From: a virus
IMG/VR virus record: IMGVR_UViG_3300030060_004648
Coordinates: 1 to 33,360 of that record
DNA: 33,360 nucleotides
Reading direction: 5' to 3' (one strand)
The position numbers and the translations under genes were made by a program. Shown here in pieces: positions 1 through 6,905 of this stretch. The notes under the pieces were generated by a model. It did not search any database. It saw only the letters and a program-made list of their open reading frames with translations, and was not told the origin of the DNA. How positions within the stretch are numbered: the stretch's first letter is position 1; every line of letters begins with the position of its first letter.

Positions 1-102
1 TATTACTTTATAGGCTTGCTTTTATTTCAACCTATCGAGGAAATATACACTTGCAATCACCCTAATACGATAGACAATAACCAGCAACTGCTTTGTAATT
101 GG
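1..102. repeat. Terminal direct repeat, left copy
   Basis: The first 102 bases are repeated at 33259-33360. The only difference is T at position 99 against C at 33357, a silent AAT/AAC change in the gene that crosses the junction. This is the usual mark of a contig assembled from a circular or circularly permuted genome. It could also be a true short terminal repeat. The mismatch shows that the two ends come from slightly different molecules or contain a read error. Confidence 0.95.
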
Positions 103-234
103 ACAGATGCAGATTTTATAGAGTATGAAGACGGAACTAGAGTATTAAGACCGAAAAGGAAGAAAGATAACTTTGTTAAAGCGTACTATAGGCGTAAATA
201 CTGGAAAGCTAAAAAAAATCGAAGCAAAGCTTAG
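1..234 (+). CDS. Small hypothetical protein, 3' part of a gene crossing the contig junction
   Basis: This frame is open from base 1. When the ends are joined through the 102-base repeat, it starts at GTG 33253 (GTGA overlap with the terS stop) and continues with AAA TAT TAC into position 1, giving about 79 residues. The TTG at 16 is therefore unlikely to be the start. The joined N-terminus begins MKYYFIGLLLFQP, a short hydrophobic stretch. It is followed by an acidic middle and a very basic C-terminus (RPKRKK, RRKYWKAKKNRSKA). No family is recognised. Its position directly after terS suggests a role in packaging or simple co-expression. Confidence 0.75.
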   Translation, partial: YYFIGLLLFQPIEEIYTCNHPNTIDNNQQLLCNWTDADFIEYEDGTRVLRPKRKKDNFVKAYYRRKYWKAKKNRSKA

Positions 235-267
235 GAAATACATCGAAAAGGTATATGGTAAGATAAA

Positions 268-489
268 ATGAGTAAATTAGACCCTATGAGAGGTGGTAGA
301 ACTGTAGCTATACAGAATAAATATAGGCAAAAGTTTGTAGACGGTGGCAAGATATGCAGTAAATGTGATAAAGTACAGTCACTTGATTCGTATAATAAAA
401 GACAAGGTGGATTACAATCTACTTGCAAGATTTGTATGAATGAAAAGAACAGAAAACGGTGGGAGAAGCAAAAACAACCATTATGGTAA
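268..489 (+). CDS. Small CxxC...CxxC zinc-finger protein
   Basis: A 73-residue basic protein with two cysteine pairs, CSKC (residues 30-33) and CKIC (about 53-56), about 20 residues apart, followed by a basic helix (NEKNRKRWEKQ). This arrangement matches the zinc-binding N-terminal part of phage HNH or endonuclease VII-like proteins, but the catalytic His-Asn-His region is absent. It is therefore better called a stand-alone treble-clef or zinc-ribbon protein that may bind nucleic acid. It lies in the rightward cluster after terS, where phages often carry an HNH protein next to the terminase. The upstream Shine-Dalgarno site is weak. Confidence 0.75.
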   Translation: MSKLDPMRGGRTVAIQNKYRQKFVDGGKICSKCDKVQSLDSYNKRQGGLQSTCKICMNEKNRKRWEKQKQPLW

Positions 490-498
490 GGAGTTATC

Positions 499-690
499 GT
501 GAAAAAACTAACAAATAAAGAAAGAGATCAGCAATTACAGTTCTTAACAGCCCAGGTAGCCAATCTTAATCGTCTTCTAGGCGCTTATGTTGACTTTGAA
601 GGTAATAGTGTTGATTTTCAGAAACATTTAATTGATTTAAACGAAAAAATTAAAAAAGAAGGTGAGAATGGTACAAAAACTAATAATTAA
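499..690 (+). CDS. Small coiled-coil protein
   Basis: A 63-residue protein starting at GTG 499, preceded by a good AAGGAG site a few bases upstream. The sequence is strongly helical (KERDQQLQFLTAQVANLNRLL, then a second charged helix) and looks like a short coiled coil. It has no cysteines and no membrane segment. It overlaps the next gene by 23 bases, which suggests coupled translation. No family is recognised. Small coiled-coil proteins in this place can be terminase or scaffold partners, but nothing in the sequence proves that. Confidence 0.65.
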   Translation: MKKLTNKERDQQLQFLTAQVANLNRLLGAYVDFEGNSVDFQKHLIDLNEKIKKEGENGTKTNN

Positions 691-838
691 CGCTGTAATT
701 AAGGTTTTAGCTAAACAATTTAAGTTAGACAAGGTTTTAGATTACGTTGAAAAGCCCAATGATGCAGATAAAAGGATTAAGAAGATTGAAAAAAGGTTAA
801 AAAATCTAGAAAAGGATGCTATTAAGTGGAGACCGTAG
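668..838 (+). CDS. Small basic helical protein (56 aa)
   Basis: An ATG at 668 with GAAGGTGAG just upstream opens a 56-codon frame ending in TAG at 836-838. It begins MVQKLIINAVIKVLAKQFKL and continues with a charged heptad-like helix (KRIKKIEKRLKNLEKDAIKW). The N-terminal third is hydrophobic and amphipathic and the rest is basic coiled coil. The stop lies directly beside the end of the opposing minor head gene at 839, so the two transcription units converge with no spacer. Function unknown. The overlap with the preceding gene and the ribosome binding site support translation. Confidence 0.6.
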   Translation: MVQKLIINAVIKVLAKQFKLDKVLDYVEKPNDADKRIKKIEKRLKNLEKDAIKWRP

Positions 839-1378
839 TTATCTTGTTGATTCTACGCCACCCACACCTTGAACAATAACTTTATCGTCAATTTCTATAT
901 CTTCTGGTATAAGTTGGCAGTAGCAGTTTTCTTTACAGACCGAGAAACCACTCGCAGGTAGTCCAGCAGCTTCCCAGTTTTGCCAGGTATCGATTTGACC
1001 GACTCGGCTTTGGCAATCAGGACATATTCTAGGGCTTCCAACAGAAACCCAACGCATCATTACGCTATCGCCATAAATATTATCTTGTCCGATCCTAAAG
1101 CCTTGCATAACTCCTCCCACAATTCCTCGCTTAATGGTATTGCGAAATTCTCCAAAGATTCTTCCGTTGGTTCGTAAGTCGTCTGATAAGATTTGGACAA
1201 TTGCTGCATCTCCAATGCCACTTCCTCGCAGAACAGCAATCTCTCGTTCAATTCTTGTAGCAAGGACATCAATTCCGTAAGCGAGTCCGAGTGCAACCCA
1301 CAGCAGGGTTTGTTCGTCTTGTTCTTCGATTTCTTCGGCATTTAAAAACTCCTCTAGGTTATCGTATTGTTCAGCCAT
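839..1378 (-). CDS. Minor head protein, Mu F / SPP1 gp7-like C-terminal domain
   Basis: A 179-residue protein, last gene of the leftward terL-portal unit. The C-terminal third carries the motif typical of Mu F-like minor head proteins: W110-x-SVGSPR, C119-P-D-C122, then Q-x-D-T-W and a second cysteine cluster C148/C152/C154 followed by QLIP. These cysteines probably bind a metal. Proteins of this family sit at the portal vertex inside the procapsid and help head assembly or DNA ejection. It is short, with only about 110 residues before the motif, so the usual long helical N-terminal domain is reduced. The place after the portal gene fits. The start overlaps the stop of the upstream gene at 1378. 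Confidence 0.85.
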   Translation of the reverse strand: MAEQYDNLEEFLNAEEIEEQDEQTLLWVALGLAYGIDVLATRIEREIAVLRGSGIGDAAIVQILSDDLRTNGRIFGEFRNTIKRGIVGGVMQGFRIGQDNIYGDSVMMRWVSVGSPRICPDCQSRVGQIDTWQNWEAAGLPASGFSVCKENCYCQLIPEDIEIDDKVIVQGVGGVESTR

Positions 1379-1920
1379 TATTTAAGATCAAAATTAGTTT
1401 TAGTTCTCATTACCATTTGCATCTTAACTATAAGCTCGTTCTGGACTTCTTCTAATTTTTTTTTATCTCTTTTTAAATCTGATTCGCCAGCAATAAACTT
1501 TCTTGGAAAAACTTTCTTTTCAGAGCCAAGACTAGCAGGCTTTTTCCCTTTTTGTATAAATATTTCTTTTTTCGGTGTTGTAAACCCTTCATGATGCTCA
1601 AGACCATATTCAAGCATTTCAATTCCATCTTTAACAGGCTTTATAGATTTTAACAGCTCGCCAGTATAAATTAAAGGTCTGGATTCTGAAGTTCTTTTAG
1701 GCTTATGCCCTTCAAACGAAGATTGACCTGATAGTCGAGCTAAAATAGTTGATTGAGACAAGCCTCTTAATTTACCATCAGTTATATTTCTTTTAGTCAT
1801 TTGCGCAAGCTCGTCTATAATTTTTTCATTACTAGACCCTAAAACATCTTCTAGCTTGCTTCCTAGCTTCCTAAAGCTAAAATTTGATTTAAAACTTACA
1901 TTATAATAGTTTTTTGCCAA
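1378..1920 (-). CDS. Tail-completion / virion morphogenesis protein (Mu gpG-like)
   Basis: A 180-residue protein with the hallmarks of the phage virion morphogenesis (gpG or tail-completion) family. These are a basic helical N-terminus, a central RPLIYTGELLKSI segment, a G-x-E-x-x-x-HEGF stretch and a late FPRKFIAG motif corresponding to the family's PxRxFxG. Family members act at the head-tail neck or stabilise the tail. It lies between the small gene 1901-2134, which it overlaps by 20 bases, and the Mu F-like gene. That order (portal, then neck or minor head) is common in phages. The family assignment is from motif memory; no search was made. Confidence 0.75.
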   Translation of the reverse strand: MAKNYYNVSFKSNFSFRKLGSKLEDVLGSSNEKIIDELAQMTKRNITDGKLRGLSQSTILARLSGQSSFEGHKPKRTSESRPLIYTGELLKSIKPVKDGIEMLEYGLEHHEGFTTPKKEIFIQKGKKPASLGSEKKVFPRKFIAGESDLKRDKKKLEEVQNELIVKMQMVMRTKTNFDLK

Positions 1921-2134
1921 ACTCTTCTCCTAGTTTGCGTGCTTTCATAATTCTATTAACATTTTGAAGCAGGATTTTGTTAGCCATAGCTTCGCCCCAA
2001 GCTTTTGGGTCTGCTATAATTTCGCTAATATCTCCGTCAATTTCAATATCTATTTTATTAAGTTCTTTGATTTTGCTGACGGATTCTCTCAAAGATTGAT
2101 TGTTGCTCATTTTCTTGCTTGTTTGCTGTGACAA
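1901..2134 (-). CDS. Small hypothetical protein between portal and tail-completion genes
   Basis: A 77-residue protein with a GTG start at 2134 preceded by GAGGAGG about 11 bases upstream. An alternative ATG at 2110 has only a weak site. It overlaps the portal 3' end by 77 bases and the next gene by 20, so it is embedded in the leftward virion operon. The sequence is helical and charged, with the segment IIADPKAWGEAMANKIL and a basic tail (KARKLGEEFGKKLL). Small proteins of this sort occur between portal and minor head genes in other phages, but no function is known to me. Confidence 0.65.
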   Translation of the reverse strand: MSQQTSKKMSNNQSLRESVSKIKELNKIDIEIDGDISEIIADPKAWGEAMANKILLQNVNRIMKARKLGEEFGKKLL

Positions 2135-3362
2135 TTTCTCTTGCCTCCTCTATAGATAAATCTTTATTGTACTTTTGAAGTAATTGTGGCTGTGTTGTTA
2201 AATTGTTTTGTAGCGCATGATTCTCTATTAATATCTGATCTTGTACAGACTTAGGATACTCAGGCTCTATAAAATCAAGTTTAAGCTCAGCAGGAAGATT
2301 AATTCCGTTATATCCAGCAATAGCTCGCTCTACATGATACATTTCATGCTCGTACATTCTCCAAAGCTCTATATCGTCTTGATAATCTTCAAATCTTTCT
2401 AGGTCTTTTATTTTAAGAGCGATACCAGATGGAACTTCGCCACCATCTTGAGCAAACTGCACATACAAGTGATTGTTCTGTGCTACAAGGTCTACCTGAA
2501 ACTTAACACTCTCTATTACAGACTGAATATTACCCCCTGGAGAAGCAATACCAAATGTCGCTCCCTCTGGTAGGTCAAGGATAGAATCAGATCCTGTCCT
2601 CTTCATACCTTTGTCGCTATACACTCCAGTCACAAAAGGCTGCCCAAACATTTGGAATCGAAGTCCTAATTGGAGTTCCGTCATGGTTATATTTACCTGC
2701 TCATTACAATCAACAATATCATTAGCGCCCTCGACAAAGAAAGAGTCTAGCTGATTCTCTCTATGAGTAAAGACAAAAGGAATAACTCCGTAACCATGCT
2801 CGAACTCTTGCACGATATTTCCTTTCTCGTCATACTGCGCATACATATTACTGTCCCAGTAAGCATATTCTAACTCTCTTGTATCATACACTTCATTTAC
2901 ATTGTGTAGTATTGGATAAGTAATTGCAGTAGGCACAAATGGATTTTCATCCATATGCACATCAAAGTAATAAACTGGTCTATAGTCAAAGTGAGGCATT
3001 TCAACATCATCTCGATAAATAATCTGAGTTGCAACAGTACCAAGAAGTCTAGTCATTTTTTCAATGTGTTTCATTCTAGCATCTTTTTTAACAGTAAGAT
3101 TATCATAAGATTCACCAACATTTCTATTTGCCCCAACATTGTAAATCCTAGACATTTTATTTATAAACCTTTTAGTGAAGTTTGCACTGTAGACAGGTAT
3201 TTCTCTAAATGCATCTGCATCAAAGTAGGGTTCTATGTATCTTTCAATTTCGCAGCCAGAATAAAAATCTAACAATTTATAAATTTCTCTTCTCCTGGCT
3301 CTTGCGTGTTGCCCTTTTAAATCTTGTATAGATTCTTTTATAATCTGTTCTACTGTAGTCAT
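2058..3362 (-). CDS. Portal protein
   Basis: A 434-residue protein immediately after terL (TAATG overlap at 3362). The N-terminus (about residues 31-75: LLDFYSGCEIERYI, YSANFTKRFINKMSRIYNVG) matches the wing and clip region of phage portal proteins. Later features are a long central beta-rich part and a C-terminal helical crown region with a glutamine-rich tail. Portals form the dodecameric ring through which DNA enters and leaves the head and which binds the terminase. The length is typical. Order terL-portal and the sequence together make the call firm. Confidence 0.92.
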   Translation of the reverse strand: MTTVEQIIKESIQDLKGQHARARRREIYKLLDFYSGCEIERYIEPYFDADAFREIPVYSANFTKRFINKMSRIYNVGANRNVGESYDNLTVKKDARMKHIEKMTRLLGTVATQIIYRDDVEMPHFDYRPVYYFDVHMDENPFVPTAITYPILHNVNEVYDTRELEYAYWDSNMYAQYDEKGNIVQEFEHGYGVIPFVFTHRENQLDSFFVEGANDIVDCNEQVNITMTELQLGLRFQMFGQPFVTGVYSDKGMKRTGSDSILDLPEGATFGIASPGGNIQSVIESVKFQVDLVAQNNHLYVQFAQDGGEVPSGIALKIKDLERFEDYQDDIELWRMYEHEMYHVERAIAGYNGINLPAELKLDFIEPEYPKSVQDQILIENHALQNNLTTQPQLLQKYNKDLSIEEAREIVTANKQENEQQSIFERIRQQNQRT

Positions 3363-4687
3363 TATCTTGCCCTCATGATTATTTTATTTCTTTTAATAGG
3401 AAATTGGTTTATAAAAAAATACCTAAGCATATCACATCCATGGTCATGCCTACCATCTTTCAGTGGCTCAGGCTTTAAATGTTTATTTTCAACAGCTTCT
3501 GGATAGCGATAGTTTTCCAAATCTTCAGCGAGTCCCACGCATTTACGATCCAAGTGCAAATAACGATTGTCGTTGGCATTCTCAATAAATCCACGAACAT
3601 GACTAATACCTGAAGCAATATTCCTTGAAGTTTTATCTCTAACTGATTGCACATAAATTCCATTTCTTTTAAATATCTCTATATCCCCAAGTCCAGACTG
3701 TCCTTGAGCTTGCATTCCTGCTGGGTCTCCATAGTATTGTCTTACTGCATAATTTTTTGATTTTATTATATTGATAAGCTCATCCGTCTTAATATTCTTT
3801 TCGTGTATAACTTCGTCAATAACATTTATGTGCCACTCTCCATTTATTCTATGTATCTGGAACCAGCCCACTGCTGGCATTCTATATCCAAAGTCAATAG
3901 AACAGTAAGTAGGAAAATTAGGATTGTAAGGATAATCTCCTACATCTTTATTCCTATCAAATGGGTAAACTTTGCCTTCAAAAGAAGTAAAGGCGCTACC
4001 AAACTCCTGGTCAAACATTTCTTTAGACATATTCCTTTTTCTCTCTATAAGAAAAGGATCTTCCATGCCTTCAGGAAAAGCATATTGATTCTCCCAGCTA
4101 GGAGCTTGATGCGATTCCCATAATTTATCAGACTGACCTAATAAGAAGAGGTCGTATATCCAATTAAATCCTTCTGGGGTAGTAATAAAAATACATTTAC
4201 TGTCCTTTTTATCTGCTAAAGTAGGAGATAGGTACATCTCCCATATCTTTCTTTTTACTTTAGCTGCCTCATCGATAACAAGTAGATCAAGACCAGCTCC
4301 CACTAAAGAATCAGGATTATCTGCTGACTTGGCTTCTACCACGCTACCCCATTTGAAGCGTATGTATCGTTCTTTCTCCGAGGCTTTGTCTATATCATTA
4401 GACTTACCGATTACCATTCGCTTCCAAACTTCTCTAAACATAATGTCTGCTTTGTCGTATGATAAACCTACAAGCCACACCCTCTTATTGGGCTGGGAAG
4501 CATAATAGGTAGCTTCCATAGCTGCTGCTGTAGATTTTCCAAACCTACGACCACAAACCATGACAAAAAACCTTGCATCTTCTTTGCTTGGATAATGCAA
4601 TTTGACCTGACCATTATGGGGTTTGTAATCCATAAAGTCAAACCATTTTTCTTTAAAATTTGATAGATTATTATTAAATGTTTGCAT
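3362..4687 (-). CDS. terL: Terminase large subunit
   Basis: A 441-residue packaging motor. Residues 46-53 (GRRFGKST) are the Walker A loop, 135-140 (LLVIDE) the Walker B motif with catalytic Glu, and 168-170 (TTP) the coupling motif. The C-terminal RNase H-like nuclease shows the expected acidic positions: D264 in SIDFGY, D320 in YYGDPAG, and D414/D418 in the final DGRHDHGCD segment. The ATPase drives DNA into the portal and the nuclease cuts concatemers. It is the first gene of the leftward unit and begins 94 bases from the divergent scaffold gene. Unusually, the small subunit is not adjacent but lies about 4.7 kb away on the opposite strand (32615-33256). Confidence 0.96.
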   Translation of the reverse strand: MQTFNNNLSNFKEKWFDFMDYKPHNGQVKLHYPSKEDARFFVMVCGRRFGKSTAAAMEATYYASQPNKRVWLVGLSYDKADIMFREVWKRMVIGKSNDIDKASEKERYIRFKWGSVVEAKSADNPDSLVGAGLDLLVIDEAAKVKRKIWEMYLSPTLADKKDSKCIFITTPEGFNWIYDLFLLGQSDKLWESHQAPSWENQYAFPEGMEDPFLIERKRNMSKEMFDQEFGSAFTSFEGKVYPFDRNKDVGDYPYNPNFPTYCSIDFGYRMPAVGWFQIHRINGEWHINVIDEVIHEKNIKTDELINIIKSKNYAVRQYYGDPAGMQAQGQSGLGDIEIFKRNGIYVQSVRDKTSRNIASGISHVRGFIENANDNRYLHLDRKCVGLAEDLENYRYPEAVENKHLKPEPLKDGRHDHGCDMLRYFFINQFPIKRNKIIMRAR

Positions 4688-4780
4688 TTATAACCCAATG
4701 TAATATAAGTTACGCAATAGGATAAATACAACATATTGTATTTATAATTAAAAAAAACACTATATATGGAGGACATGACA
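4688..4780. promoter_or_regulatory. Divergent control region with 10+10 bp palindrome (4722-4745)
   Basis: The gap between terL (leftward) and scaffold (rightward) contains the perfect inverted repeat ATAAATACAA-CATA-TTGTATTTAT at 4722-4745, which looks like an operator. A TATAAT at 4743-4748 overlaps its right arm and could be the -10 of the rightward late promoter. On the other strand, TTGTAT inside the left arm followed 18 bases later by TATATT could serve terL. A protein bound to the palindrome could therefore control both head operons together. GGAGG at 4768-4772 is the scaffold ribosome binding site. The binding protein is unknown. Confidence 0.65.
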
Positions 4781-5299
4781 ATGTCTGATAATACCGAAAC
4801 CAACGCCACAGTCAGTGAGGAAGTTTCAACAGGGACTGAGGTAAATTCGCCTGATACTGAAAGTCCACTTGCTTATGAAAATAAGAAGTACAGAAAAAGG
4901 GCGCAGGAAGCTGAAGAACGATTAATTAAACTTGAAAAGAAACTTGCTAGCGCAGAAGAAGCTAAACTTAAAGAAAAAGAAGACTTTAAAGCACTTTATG
5001 AAAAAGTGTCTTCTGAAAATGAATCTTTAGCATCAACTGCACAGAAGTGGACAAAGTATGAAGAAAATCGCAGAAGCTCTTTATTAGAGTTAGCTCCTGA
5101 GACAGAGAGAGAAAGATTAGCAGGACTTGATCTTGACACTCTCGAATATGTAACTACAAAACTTAACAACCAGAAGCTTAATGCTCCAGAGGTTGCAGGT
5201 AGCGCAAGAAGAACAAAGCTAGAAAAACCTTTTTCTGAAATGACTTCAGAGGAAAAAGAAGCTAACTGGTTTAACATTCTCAAGAGTTATAAAAACTAA
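4781..5299 (+). CDS. Capsid scaffolding protein
   Basis: The start chosen is ATG 4781, eight bases after GGAGG; an in-frame ATG at 4766 lies before that site and is unlikely. The 172-residue protein is acidic and highly charged. It has a disordered Thr/Glu-rich N-terminus, a long central coiled coil (about residues 35-90, Lys/Glu/Ala heptads) and a C-terminus ending in FNILKSYKN. This is the standard shape of a phage scaffold: an internal coiled-coil rod with a basic C-terminal hook for the capsid protein. It sits 17 bases upstream of the major capsid gene, the classical location. Confidence 0.85.
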   Translation: MSDNTETNATVSEEVSTGTEVNSPDTESPLAYENKKYRKRAQEAEERLIKLEKKLASAEEAKLKEKEDFKALYEKVSSENESLASTAQKWTKYEENRRSSLLELAPETERERLAGLDLDTLEYVTTKLNNQKLNAPEVAGSARRTKLEKPFSEMTSEEKEANWFNILKSYKN

Positions 5300-5316
5300 C
5301 TCTGTAAGGAGTAAAA

Positions 5317-6417
5317 ATGAATAATATTTTAAATAATATCCAAGGATGGGTGCATAATGGTTATGCAGGAAACCATCTTATGGCAGACATTAGCGATCCA
5401 CTAGACATTAATATGCTTCAAGGTGGTGCTTCTGCTGCTGCTGCTGACTCAGTAGGTCAGGAATTTGTGCCTGAAGTTTGGGGACAAGCAATTCTTGATA
5501 AGTTTAGAACAAATACAGTAATGCTTCCACTTGCTAACGATTTGTCGTCAGAGGCAGTTGGTACAGATAAGATACACTTGCCTCATATTGGTGTTACACC
5601 ACTTTCAGATGTTGCTCAAGGCACACCTATCGCTTCTGATGTAGATACAGGTGGGTCAATGACAGCAACTGAAACTGCCTTAGAGATAAGTCAGCACAAA
5701 GTAACATCTCTATGGATCCCAGATGCACTAAAAGCTCAGTCTTCATACAATTTATTTAGTATGTACTCGGATCAATTAGCTTATGCAATTGGTAGGGGAA
5801 TAGATAACTACTTAATGTACAAGATTGTTGAGAACCTAACAACAGCTCATGGTGGAACAAGTGGTGCTACTCAAGATACTGTTGATATGATAGAAGTGGC
5901 AGATGCACTAGCATCAAGTAATATTGATGACATATTCAAAGCTGTTATACTTGAAACAGGAAGCACACAAGGCTGGACAATGGTTTTAAGTCCTACTTTG
6001 TACGCTTCATTAGCAGCTCTGGATAGTGGGGCAGGATTTGTAAGAGGGACAGCTAGCCCATTAGGTGCAGGATTTGCTTCTTCAGGTGTTGCAGGTAATA
6101 TCTTAGGCATGAATGTTGTGGTGTCACAATCTCCATATCTAGATGTAGGCAGTGTTAGTGCTGATGCTGACAAAGGAGTTACAGCATGGACTGGTTTTGA
6201 TACTAACGATAGTACAAACGATGATATACTTAGAGGTTTCTGTATTCATGAATCAGCATTATATTATGCTGCTGCTCAGTCACCAAGAGTACAACAGTCA
6301 TACCAGCACACAGAAATGTCTGACTTGATAACTGTAGATGCAATCTATGGTTGTGCAGTTAGAAATTCTGCTACAGCAGGAGACAGGAGAGTAATTGGAC
6401 TTTCTAAAAACGTCTAA
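5317..6417 (+). CDS. Major capsid protein
   Basis: A 366-residue protein preceded by a strong GTAAGGAG site. After a short N-terminus comes the motif FVPEVWGQAILDKFRTNTVMLPLAND, typical of the start of HK97-fold phage capsid proteins. Later come a beta-rich stretch with IHLPHIG, a helical GRGIDNYLMYKI segment (spine helix region) and a glycine-rich middle with NILGMNVVVSQ, a common P-domain signature. Family and position right after the scaffold agree. It is the shell subunit. No large N-terminal delta domain is visible, which fits the separate scaffold gene. Confidence 0.92.
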   Translation: MNNILNNIQGWVHNGYAGNHLMADISDPLDINMLQGGASAAAADSVGQEFVPEVWGQAILDKFRTNTVMLPLANDLSSEAVGTDKIHLPHIGVTPLSDVAQGTPIASDVDTGGSMTATETALEISQHKVTSLWIPDALKAQSSYNLFSMYSDQLAYAIGRGIDNYLMYKIVENLTTAHGGTSGATQDTVDMIEVADALASSNIDDIFKAVILETGSTQGWTMVLSPTLYASLAALDSGAGFVRGTASPLGAGFASSGVAGNILGMNVVVSQSPYLDVGSVSADADKGVTAWTGFDTNDSTNDDILRGFCIHESALYYAAAQSPRVQQSYQHTEMSDLITVDAIYGCAVRNSATAGDRRVIGLSKNV

Positions 6418-6430
6418 TATCTAACTAATC

Positions 6431-6456
6431 TTAGGGGGTGGGCAACTGCCCCCTAA
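6431..6456 (+). other. GC-rich hairpin after the capsid gene
   Basis: TTAGGGGG (6431-6438) and CCCCCTAA (6449-6456) form a perfect 8 bp stem with a 10-base loop, 14 bases after the capsid stop. No T-run follows, so it is not a classical intrinsic terminator. It may stabilise the abundant capsid mRNA, cause partial attenuation before the lysis genes, or hide the start of the next gene. Confidence 0.7.
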
Positions 6457-6464
6457 CATTAAAA

Positions 6465-6890
6465 ATGAAAAATTTAAATAATTTAAAAAAACAAATAGCA
6501 AAGCACGAAGGCTACGAGCCTGAAGTTTATAAATGTCCCAATGGATACGATACCATTGGCTATGGCTTTGCAATAAAAGACTTATATATGGATAAGGAAG
6601 TGGCTGATCTTATTTTAGATAAAAAAATAAGAGGTATATTAGTTAGCATAGAGTCTAACGATGATTGGAACGAATGGTTCTGGAATAAGCCTAAAAATGT
6701 AAAAGAAGTCCTTATCAACATGATATTCCAGATTGGATTTTCTGGAGTACGAAAATTTAAAAAAACAATACAATACATAAAAGATGACAACTTTTTGATG
6801 GCTAGTGAGGAGATGCTCGATAGTAAATGGGCAAGGTCAGACAGTCCTAATAGGGCTAAAGAGTTAAGTGAAATTATAAAATCACAATAA
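6465..6890 (+). CDS. Endolysin, T4-type lysozyme (GH24)
   Basis: Starting at ATG 6465 gives 141 residues. A GTG at 6438 lies inside the hairpin and would add nine odd residues, so it is rejected. The N-terminus shows the GH24 active site pattern E15-x8-C24-x5-T30 in HEGYEPEVYKCPNGYDTIGYGF. Glu and Thr match T4 lysozyme E11 and T26. The third position is Cys instead of Asp20, a substitution found in many phage lysozymes and tolerated in T4 lysozyme. The protein hydrolyses peptidoglycan at lysis. No signal or membrane anchor is visible, so it needs a holin. The His usually following TIGYG is Phe here. Confidence 0.87.
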   Translation: MKNLNNLKKQIAKHEGYEPEVYKCPNGYDTIGYGFAIKDLYMDKEVADLILDKKIRGILVSIESNDDWNEWFWNKPKNVKEVLINMIFQIGFSGVRKFKKTIQYIKDDNFLMASEEMLDSKWARSDSPNRAKELSEIIKSQ

Positions 6891-6905
6891 TCAGCCAGGG
6901 GGTGC

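Noticed and set aside
1060-1341. 93-residue leftward frame inside the Mu F-like gene, protein-like in appearance
   Set aside because: It lies entirely within a well-supported gene in another frame, has no clear ribosome site and leaves no reason to prefer it.
2955-4123. Rightward frames opposite portal and terminase
   Set aside because: They are shadows of the leftward genes, without ribosome sites and with compositions typical of antisense reading.
6438-6464. GTG 6438 as start of the endolysin
   Set aside because: It would place the start inside the stable hairpin and adds a cysteine-proline stretch foreign to the family; ATG 6465 gives a normal N-terminus.
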